Assembly (NCBI GenBank): GCA_947459455.1
Contig: CANHEC010000212.1
Span: 1-5,140 of the forward strand
DNA length: 5,140 nucleotides
Direction of reading: 5' to 3'
DNA from: Chitinophagaceae bacterium
Lineage (GTDB): Bacteria > Bacteroidota > Bacteroidia > Chitinophagales > Chitinophagaceae
In this document: positions 1 to 5,140 of the stretch, one piece after another
How the letters are laid out: each line of letters begins with the position of its first letter
Position numbering within the stretch: the first letter of the stretch is position 1
Program-made: the position numbers and the translations under genes
Notes under the pieces: model-generated
Seen by the model: the letters and a program-made list of their open reading frames with translations, nothing else
Database searches by the model: none
What the model was told of the DNA's origin: nothing

Positions 1-1325
1 AGTGCCGGCAGCAGGCTGCTGGCATTTACCCGCAGGCGCCGCCACTGCTGCACGGTGGGTACAAAATCGGTATTGGTTTGCAGGGGTGCCGTGCTCAGTG
101 CATCGCCGGCCCACACGCCCAGCAGCTGGCGACTGGCGCCACAGTTGGTGCTGGCCCATAGGCGCAGCGTATCGGTGCCCACCGCTGTAGGGGCATGGGC
201 CACGCTGAAGTTGATCAGCAATGAATCAGCCGCCGCGGTACTGGTAAGCACCGGCGATACCAGGGTGGCGCTACCGGCTGCCACGGGGTTGCTAAAACGA
301 TCGACCCGCAGGCTGCCCATGCTGCGGTGACCGGCACTGGCAGGTAGCCAGCCGCTGGTGGTGGCCAGTGTTACCCAGTTGGCGGGCAGCCCGCTCTCAA
401 AGCCGGCAGTGAGCGGCAGCCCGGCGGCACCCACCACTCGCAGGGTGGCTTGCAGGGTATCGTTTGCTGCATTGGTATCGGGGCGGCCATTGGGCAGGCG
501 CAGCAGCACCTGCAGCGGGTATTGGCCGGGTGGCAGGCTCAGCGGCTTTAGCGCCAGCAGGGTATCGCGGCCGGGTGCTACCTGCAGGCCGTTGTAGTCG
601 GCCGAATCCACGGTGTTATATACCTGCCAGCGCAGGCGAATGCTGCGCAGGGTGTCGTTTCTCACCTGCGCCACCCGTACCGTGGGCACCACAGTACCCT
701 GGCACCACCAGCCGGCAGCCGGTGCCGGCAAGGCCGTCAGTGCGGCATCGTTGGCCACGGCCTCATAGCGCAGCTGCACGTTATCCAGCCATAGGTTTTG
801 CCCAAACTTATTAGTGCCAATAAATGCCAGTGCCACCGGTCGGTTGGCGGGCAGCAAGCTTTTCAGTTGAAAACGCATGGCCTTCCACTGGCTGGCATCG
901 GCCGGTACAAACTCGGCGGTGGATAAGCCGGGCACCGAAGCCAGGGCTTCGCCACCCGCCTTCCAAATGCTGGTAAAGCTGGCGCCACAGTCGTCGGTCC
1001 ACGCCAGTTCCAGCGAGTCGGCCAAGGCCGGATCATTATCGTAGGCCCGGTAGGCGTAGTCAAAGCTGATCACCAGCGAATCATTGCCGCTCACCGTAAA
1101 GGCAGGCATGCGCAATACTTCTTTCGAATTGTTGCCATTTTGGGTGTACGCATTTATCAGCACACTGGTATTATCGCCCGGCCGACTACCTACCAATTGC
1201 AGCCAGCGCCAGGTGCGCCCATCGGGTACTGCATCTCCATTGGGGCCGCCATCTATCAGGCGCCAGCCCGCCGGCGGAAAAGTATTGGCCGTAAAGCTTT
1301 CCAGCATGGGCAGGCTTTGCTGCAC
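1..1325 (-). repeat. Duplicated adhesin/J-like module within the protease
   Basis: Two segments of the protease, residues about 697-883 and 999-1137, look homologous. Each opens with a short motif leading to a Trp (ESFTANTFPPAGW and AGFESGLPANW). Each then has a DSL-x-I-x-F strand, a CGAS motif (Cys809 and Cys1091), a W-x-G-x-AL-like stretch, FVP, QW and finally SLLPA. The distance from the CGAS Cys to the Ser of SLLPA is 43 residues in the first copy and 42 in the second. The first copy ends in LWLDNVQL, as is typical of cleaved-adhesin/choice-of-anchor J domains; the matching end of the second copy is cut off by the window. The intervening residues 884-998 resemble a CARDB-type beta-sandwich, for example in AANDTLQATLRV. 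These modules probably bind carbohydrate or mediate surface attachment, which is a family-level inference. Confidence 0.7.
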
Positions 1326-3413
1326 ACAGCTGGTAGCGGCCGCCAGCAGTATCGGCTCGCTGTATTGCCAGTCGGCGCCCACCTGCTGGTAAGCATAAAA
1401 AGCGTAGAAATATCGGCTGTCGGGTAAGAGGCCATTGTGCACAAAACTGGTTTGCGTGCCTGTTTGCAGCGCTGTGCCGCCACCGGTGATAGCCGATACC
1501 GCAGCCGGATTACCGGTGGGGGTGCCAAAGCGACCATCGGTGCTAAAGGCCAGTAGCACGCCCCGCTGCGGGCACTGCCGCTGCCAGCCTAGCACGATGC
1601 TGCTGGCGGTAGGTGCGGCAGTTGGCTGCTGCACCGTGTGCGGAACGCTCAGCACCGTATCGCGGCCGGCACTGTAGGCGCTGCCATCGGCTTTGGCCGC
1701 CCACAGGCGATAGCGACGGCGGCTGCCATCTATGGGTAGCGGCAGCTGCACCTGTCCGGCGGCTCCGCGGTATACTATGCGTCCACCACCCGGCAGCACA
1801 TCGCCTACACTGTAGGTACGGGCAAATGGCAGGCCGATAAAATCAATTGCATCCGCCTCGGCGATCAGGACCTCATCGGCGCCCGCCGGCAAAGGCCCGG
1901 TGCTGATTTCTACTGTACTGCAAGCCACGGCCAGTTGCCATTGGTCCATGCTGGCCAATACCGGTTGCGCTTTCAGGCTATCGGCCCTGCGCAGGGCCCG
2001 CCATGCGTTCAGGCGGCCGGTGCCCAGTTGTCCCACCAGGGTCGGATTCAGCGGATAAATATCGTCGGCCGTATACAGCAGCAGATTTCGCACATCATCG
2101 GCCAGCAGGCGGCCGGGCACATGGCTCAGCAGCAGGGCAGCCACCCCCGATACCAGCGGCGCCGCCATCGAAGTGCCAAACAAGCTACCATAGCCGCCAT
2201 TGGCCACGGTGCTTAGCATCGGTACTCCGGCTTCGCCGCCCGGCGCTGTCAGGTCTGGATAGGTGCCAAAGTTGCTGTAGTTGGCCCGCACATCCTGATG
2301 ATTGCTGGCAGCTACTGTAAGTACCCGGCTGTAGGCGCCCGGAAAAAAAAGTTGCGAGCTGGCGTTGTTGCCGGCCGAAAACACCACCAGGCCCCCCTTC
2401 AGCACAGCACCGCCACCGTACTGAATGAAATAATCAATGGCATCGGCTGTGTAAGAAGGAAAAAGATTGGCTGCCGAGTAGCCCCAGCTGTTTTGCGAAA
2501 CGGCGGCGCCATTATTGGCTGCGTATACAAATGCCAGCGCTTCGTGACCTACCTGCACTGGTGTACCACCTACTATTTGCAGGCTCATCATGGCCACGCC
2601 GCTGGCAGCGGTACCATCGCCACCTGCCACACCGGCTATGCCTTCGGCGTTATTGCGCACAGCACCCAGCAGGCCCGCTACATGCGTGCCGTGGTTGTCG
2701 GGCGTCAGCGTAGTATTGTTGCTGACAAAGTTGAAATTCTTTTCGGGCCACATATTAGCCTGCAGATCGGCATGTGTGCTTAGCACACCGCCATCGTTGA
2801 TGGCTACTACTACCTGCTTGCTGCCACGTTGTATATCCCAGGCAGGCACAGCCTTGATGTCGGCACCTGCCAGTCCACTTGTTTGCCCGGTGTTTTGCAG
2901 GCTCCATTGCTCAGCAAATCGGGTGTCACTCGGTGTATCGTGCAGTTGCAGGCGGGCCACCGGCTCTGCCGCTTCTATCATGGGCAGGCTGCGCAGGGCG
3001 GCACACAGTTCGGTGATGGGCAAGGCACTGCTGACATGCAAGCGGTACCAGCGCAGCAGCCCCGCTTGCTGCATTTGCTGTTCGGCCTGGCTGTTTTCAT
3101 CGGCACGGGCAGCATATAGTACCGGGGCAAACAAACTGTCTATGCGAACGGCCCCGGCTTTGCGCAGCACCGCATCGAGCCCGGGATGACCGGTACGCCA
3201 GGCAGCACCCACCCGCTGCCAGCTGGCAGCCGGGGTGGCACCCGGGCGTAGCTTCAGCATCAGCACCTGTGGGTAGATGGCATCGGCTGGCAGTACAGCG
3301 GGCGTAGTGATGCGTTCGCCCAATGGCTGGGCCACGAGACCACCGGCCAGCAGGCAACACAGCCCCATCGCCAGGGTTTTTACAAAATGCTCCCAGTACC
3401 GTTTTGTTTTCAT
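1..3413 (-). CDS. Secreted S8 (subtilisin-like) serine protease, multidomain, C-terminus beyond window
   Basis: This is an exported serine endopeptidase; its frame is open for 1137 codons and runs off the left edge. Seen: a signal peptide at residues 1-28 (MKTKR, then a hydrophobic stretch ending GLVA before QP, with no lipobox Cys) and a probable propeptide at about 30-160. The peptidase domain spans about 165-475: it opens with QWSLQNTGQ near W170 and has Asp207 in INDGGV, His241 in NHGTHVAG, oxyanion Asn349 in FSAGNN and Ser415 in FGTSMAAP. Next come two FN3-like modules (about 498-596 and 597-695), an adhesin/choice-of-anchor J-like module (697-883), a CARDB-like spacer (884-998) and part of a second J-like module (about 999-1137). 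The ATG at 3413 is chosen because the signal peptide follows at once. Known: Bacteroidota subtilases with such tails are often type IX-secreted. Inferred: a C-terminal sorting domain lies beyond the edge. Oddity: DGG replaces the usual D-[S/T]-G. The triad is intact, so activity is likely; the substrate is unknown. Confidence 0.95.
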   Translation of the reverse strand, partial: MKTKRYWEHFVKTLAMGLCCLLAGGLVAQPLGERITTPAVLPADAIYPQVLMLKLRPGATPAASWQRVGAAWRTGHPGLDAVLRKAGAVRIDSLFAPVLYAARADENSQAEQQMQQAGLLRWYRLHVSSALPITELCAALRSLPMIEAAEPVARLQLHDTPSDTRFAEQWSLQNTGQTSGLAGADIKAVPAWDIQRGSKQVVVAINDGGVLSTHADLQANMWPEKNFNFVSNNTTLTPDNHGTHVAGLLGAVRNNAEGIAGVAGGDGTAASGVAMMSLQIVGGTPVQVGHEALAFVYAANNGAAVSQNSWGYSAANLFPSYTADAIDYFIQYGGGAVLKGGLVVFSAGNNASSQLFFPGAYSRVLTVAASNHQDVRANYSNFGTYPDLTAPGGEAGVPMLSTVANGGYGSLFGTSMAAPLVSGVAALLLSHVPGRLLADDVRNLLLYTADDIYPLNPTLVGQLGTGRLNAWRALRRADSLKAQPVLASMDQWQLAVACSTVEISTGPLPAGADEVLIAEADAIDFIGLPFARTYSVGDVLPGGGRIVYRGAAGQVQLPLPIDGSRRRYRLWAAKADGSAYSAGRDTVLSVPHTVQQPTAAPTASSIVLGWQRQCPQRGVLLAFSTDGRFGTPTGNPAAVSAITGGGTALQTGTQTSFVHNGLLPDSRYFYAFYAYQQVGADWQYSEPILLAAATSCVQQSLPMLESFTANTFPPAGWRLIDGGPNGDAVPDGRTWRWLQLVGSRPGDNTSVLINAYTQNGNNSKEVLRMPAFTVSGNDSLVISFDYAYRAYDNDPALADSLELAWTDDCGASFTSIWKAGGEALASVPGLSTAEFVPADASQWKAMRFQLKSLLPANRPVALAFIGTNKFGQNLWLDNVQLRYEAVANDAALTALPAPAAGWWCQGTVVPTVRVAQVRNDTLRSIRLRWQVYNTVDSADYNGLQVAPGRDTLLALKPLSLPPGQYPLQVLLRLPNGRPDTNAANDTLQATLRVVGAAGLPLTAGFESGLPANWVTLATTSGWLPASAGHRSMGSLRVDRFSNPVAAGSATLVSPVLTSTAAADSLLINFSVAHAPTAVGTDTLRLWASTNCGASRQLLGVWAGDALSTAPLQTNTDFVPTVQQWRRLRVNASSLLPA
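1326..1922 (-). repeat. Two tandem FN3-like modules within the protease
   Basis: Residues 498-596 and 597-695 follow a shared plan. There is a strand with a V-L-[IL]-A core (EVLIAEADA; GVLLAFSTDG). A loop with a glycine triplet follows (VLPGGGRIVYRG; AITGGGTALQTG). Then comes an aromatic strand (YRLWAAKADG; YFYAFYAYQQ), ending YSAG or YSEP. This matches the FN3-like units often repeated after catalytic domains in secreted Bacteroidota proteins. They are most likely spacer or binding domains between the peptidase and the adhesin-like tail. The assignment rests on pattern recognition; the two copies are diverged and share no long identical run. Confidence 0.55.
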
Positions 3414-3496
3414 AAGCAGGTGTTCGCCGACAGGTGTGCTGTGGTGGGTAAGGCGTCGGCCATTGCATGAGCTACGCAAAAAATGACCGCCGCGAT

Positions 3497-3504
3497 CAAA
3501 AATA
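3497..3504 (-). promoter_or_regulatory. Candidate -7 promoter box for the protease gene
   Basis: Read on the minus strand this is TATTTTTG, an exact fit to the Bacteroidota -7 consensus TAnnTTTG recognised by the primary sigma factor. It would place the transcription start near 3490 and give a leader of roughly 75 bases before the ATG at 3413. No TTTG-type -33 box is seen at the usual spacing upstream, so support comes from the -7 box and its position only. Confidence 0.35.
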
Positions 3505-3624
3505 AGCGTTGAAAGCTGGTCGCCGCCGATTGTAGAAGCTATTCACAACGTGAGGAGTGCTGAATGAATTATCCACCAGTGCTCGTTTTTTTACACGCTT
3601 CGCCGCAGGGGCATCGCTTACCGC

Positions 3625-3632
3625 TATTTTTG
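3625..3632 (+). promoter_or_regulatory. Candidate -7 promoter box for the glycosyltransferase gene
   Basis: TATTTTTG fits the Bacteroidota -7 consensus TAnnTTTG exactly. A weak -33 candidate, TTCG at 3599-3602 (one mismatch to TTTG), lies 22 bases upstream, within the known spacing range. Transcription would start near 3640, leaving about 90 bases before the ATG at 3732, or about 38 before the alternative ATG at 3678. Confidence 0.35.
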
Positions 3633-3731
3633 AGGGGTCGGAAAAAATGCTGGGGAATGCTGTGAACCAATGGCGGGATGCTACCCGGCATTGCGGCTGC
3701 CAGCCACCCCCTACACCTAACGAACCTGCGC

Positions 3732-4865
3732 ATGAATTGGAACGAACTACTGTCACATTGGCCACTCTGGGTTTTTGTTGCGCTGTGTGCAGTTACGCTT
3801 ATACAACTTTTTTACAACGGCTATTTCTTTACCCGGCTGCTGCTGTACAAGTCGAAAGACAAGTTTCAGTCGCAAACGCACCCGGTAAGTGTGGTGATAT
3901 GTGCCCGCGACGAAGCCCACAACCTGGAGCAGCACCTGCCCCCCATTTTGACCCAACAGTATGCTACCACCCACGAAGTGCTGGTGGTAAACGACAACTC
4001 GTTTGACGACACCAAGTTTTTTCTGGAAGAACTGGAGAAAATATTCCGGCACCTGAAGCCGGTGAACCTGACGCAGGAAGCCAAACACATTCCGGGTAAA
4101 AAGTATCCGCTGAGCATTGGCATCAAAAGCAGCAAGTACGAAGTGATGCTGCTGACGGATGCAGACTGCCGGCCCGCCAGCGAGCACTGGATCCAAAAGA
4201 TGCAGGACGCCTACCACGAAGAAACCGAGATTGTACTGGGCTATGGCGCCCACGAAAAGCGGCCCGGTCTGCTGAACAAACTGATCCGCTTCGAAACCTT
4301 TCATGCAGCCTTGCAATACCTGAGCTACGCACTGGCAGGCAAGCCTTACATGGGCGTGGGTCGCAACCTTAGCTATCGCAAAAATCTCTTCTTCAGGGCC
4401 AAAGGATTTTCGTCCATCAACCATATTCCCGGCGGCGATGATGACCTGTTCATCAACAAAGTGGCCACCGCTACCAACACAGCGGTGGTCATCGATCCGG
4501 ATGCATTTACCTACAGCCAGCCGGCTGCCAGCTTTCAGCAATGGTGGCGCCAGAAAACGCGGCACTACAGCACGGCTCGTTTTTACAAAGCCAGTCATCA
4601 ATGGCTGCTGGGCACGTATGCTTTCGTCAATTGGTTGTTTTACCCCCTGCTGGCGGTATCGGCCATCTTTTTCGATTGGCGGCTGGCGGCGGGCATATTG
4701 GGGCTGCGTTGGATTACGCAAGGCATTGTGTGGGGCAAGGCCATGCAGCGCCTGAAGGAAAACGATCTGATTCCGCTTTTCTGGCTGCTGGATATCTGGC
4801 AGTTTTTCTACTACATCGTGTTCTCCTTCTCGCTGTTTTTGAAACCCCGCAGTGCCTGGAAATAG
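3732..4865 (+). CDS. Membrane-associated family 2 glycosyltransferase
   Basis: This inverting GT-A-fold enzyme moves a sugar from a nucleotide-sugar donor to an unidentified acceptor, probably for an envelope or surface glycan. It has 377 residues from this start. Seen: an N-terminal membrane helix (about 11-30) and a cytosolic GT2 domain from about 50. The latter holds SVVICARDE, VVNDNSFDDT (Asp88, nucleotide binding), DAD at 143-145 (the DxD metal site), GVGRNLSYRK (208-217), FRAKGF and GGDDDLF (Asp236-238, in the usual catalytic-base position). QKTRH follows at 274-278 in the place of QxxRW, with His for Trp. Hydrophobic segments lie at about 291-315, 317-335 and 345-370. An in-frame ATG at 3678 would add 18 residues; 3732 is preferred because the first helix then starts near the N-terminus and the extra residues look unrelated to it. 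Neither start has a Shine-Dalgarno sequence, as is usual in Bacteroidota. The gene diverges from the protease and precedes rsmG by 107 bases. The family call is firm; donor and product are unknown. Confidence 0.93.
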   Translation: MNWNELLSHWPLWVFVALCAVTLIQLFYNGYFFTRLLLYKSKDKFQSQTHPVSVVICARDEAHNLEQHLPPILTQQYATTHEVLVVNDNSFDDTKFFLEELEKIFRHLKPVNLTQEAKHIPGKKYPLSIGIKSSKYEVMLLTDADCRPASEHWIQKMQDAYHEETEIVLGYGAHEKRPGLLNKLIRFETFHAALQYLSYALAGKPYMGVGRNLSYRKNLFFRAKGFSSINHIPGGDDDLFINKVATATNTAVVIDPDAFTYSQPAASFQQWWRQKTRHYSTARFYKASHQWLLGTYAFVNWLFYPLLAVSAIFFDWRLAAGILGLRWITQGIVWGKAMQRLKENDLIPLFWLLDIWQFFYYIVFSFSLFLKPRSAWK

Positions 4866-4881
4866 CTGCTTCGCTTCGACA

Positions 4882-4916
4882 AAAGCGCAGCGTTTGCAAC
4901 ACCGGCCCTGCGCTTT
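4882..4916 (+). repeat. Inverted repeat between glycosyltransferase and rsmG, terminator-like but without a T-tract
   Basis: A perfect 9-base inverted repeat pairs AAAGCGCAG (4882-4890) with CTGCGCTTT (4908-4916) around a 17-base loop. It begins 16 bases after the glycosyltransferase stop. The sequence after the stem is GAACAGCAG, with no run of T, so it is not a classic intrinsic terminator. It could stabilise the 3' end, attenuate read-through into rsmG, or be chance. Its role is unproven. Confidence 0.4.
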
Positions 4917-4972
4917 GAACAGCAGAAGCGGCGACCTTTGTGGCGCATTTTACCACCGAATAAACGTCGCCC

Positions 4973-5140
4973 GTGAGCTACGAAGTTGTCACCCGCTACT
5001 TTGCCGATTTTACCCCGCAGCAACTGCAGCAACTGCAGGCGCTGGAGGGCTTGTACAAAGAGTGGAACGAGAAGATCAATGTTGTTTCCCGCAAAGACAT
5101 TGACAGCCTTTACCTAAAGCATGTGCTGCATTCGCTCAGC
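4973..5140 (+). CDS. rsmG: 16S rRNA (guanine-527-N7)-methyltransferase RsmG, N-terminal part, GTG start
   Basis: RsmG (GidB) uses S-adenosylmethionine to methylate N7 of G527 in 16S rRNA of the small ribosomal subunit; its loss in other bacteria gives low-level streptomycin resistance. The first 56 codons are present, and the gene leaves the window at its right edge. Seen: the family's N-terminal signature, LYKEWNEKINVVSRKDIDSLYLKHVLHSLS (in order: LYKEWNEKIN at 27-36, VVSRKDI at 37-43, HVLHSLS at 50-56). Bacteroidota homologues commonly have HVLHSL where proteobacterial ones have HILDSL. The start is fixed by context: an in-frame TAA at 4961-4963 excludes anything further upstream, and no in-frame ATG occurs downstream within the window, so GTG at 4973 is the only sensible start. 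The S-adenosylmethionine-binding GxGxGxPG loop would follow just outside. It is co-directional with the glycosyltransferase and may share its transcript. Confidence 0.9.
   Translation, partial: MSYEVVTRYFADFTPQQLQQLQALEGLYKEWNEKINVVSRKDIDSLYLKHVLHSLS

Larger units (their letters stand above)
3414..3731. other. Divergent intergenic region between protease and glycosyltransferase
   Basis: This 318-base stretch separates two divergently transcribed genes and must hold both promoters. No convincing gene is present: the open frames crossing it on either strand give low-complexity or unrecognisable proteins and overlap the glycosyltransferase in other frames. It is less GC-rich than the protease and has several A or T runs, including seven T at 3586-3592. 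It carries one TAnnTTTG-type box for each direction (listed separately). A short direct repeat, AATGCTG, occurs at 3646-3652 and 3656-3662. I see no tRNA, riboswitch or strong hairpin. Confidence 0.6.

Noticed and set aside
2298..3189. Plus-strand open frames of 161 and 199 codons opposite the protease.
   Set aside because: They oppose the catalytic domain of an intact S8 protease and give Ala/Arg/Cys/Ser-rich translations with no motifs, so they are shadows of the real gene.
3469..3478. Possible lipoprotein or longer N-terminus for the protease upstream of the chosen ATG.
   Set aside because: The codons just upstream of 3413 offer no in-frame ATG, and the peptide from 3413 is already a complete signal peptide without a lipobox Cys.
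3586..3592. A run of seven T as part of an intrinsic terminator.
   Set aside because: No GC-rich hairpin precedes it on the plus strand, and no gene ends nearby.
3557..4006. A 149-codon plus-strand frame beginning in the intergenic region.
   Set aside because: More than half overlaps the glycosyltransferase in another frame, and the product has no recognisable features. The GT2 frame is the coding one.
3753..4721. A 322-codon open frame on the minus strand opposite the glycosyltransferase.
   Set aside because: It lies antisense to a gene with clear GT2 motifs, and its translation shows no recognisable domain. Long antisense frames are expected in GC-rich coding sequence.

Overview
The window looks like a GC-rich member of the Bacteroidota, most likely near the Chitinophagaceae. 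The evidence is a large secreted subtilase with tandem FN3-like and adhesin-like C-terminal modules of the kind found on type IX-secreted proteins, two TATTTTTG boxes fitting the Bacteroidota -7 consensus TAnnTTTG, and starts without Shine-Dalgarno sequences. No marker gene fixes the genus.

The layout is simple. From the left edge to 3413, one open frame on the minus strand encodes the first 1137 residues of an S8 (subtilisin-like) protease. It has a signal peptide, a propeptide, a complete catalytic domain (Asp207, His241, Asn349, Ser415), two FN3-like modules, an adhesin/'choice-of-anchor J'-like module, a CARDB-like spacer, and part of a second J-like module. The C-terminus, where a sorting domain would be expected, lies outside the window. 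From 3414 to 3731 is a non-coding divergent promoter region with one -7-like box facing each way. From 3732 to 4865, on the plus strand, is a membrane-bound family 2 glycosyltransferase with all its core motifs. After a 107-base spacer holding an inverted repeat, the right edge carries the first 56 codons of rsmG (16S rRNA m7G527 methyltransferase), starting on GTG.

The protease is an exported degradative or surface enzyme. The glycosyltransferase probably acts in envelope or surface glycan synthesis, and rsmG is housekeeping. The two plus-strand genes are co-directional and may be co-transcribed, but nothing links the three genes functionally. I see no mobile element, CRISPR array, RNA gene or defence system, and no convincing undescribed system. 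The points most worth a second look are the protease's duplicated architecture, the paired divergent promoter boxes, the variant QxxRH motif of the glycosyltransferase, and the forced GTG start of rsmG.
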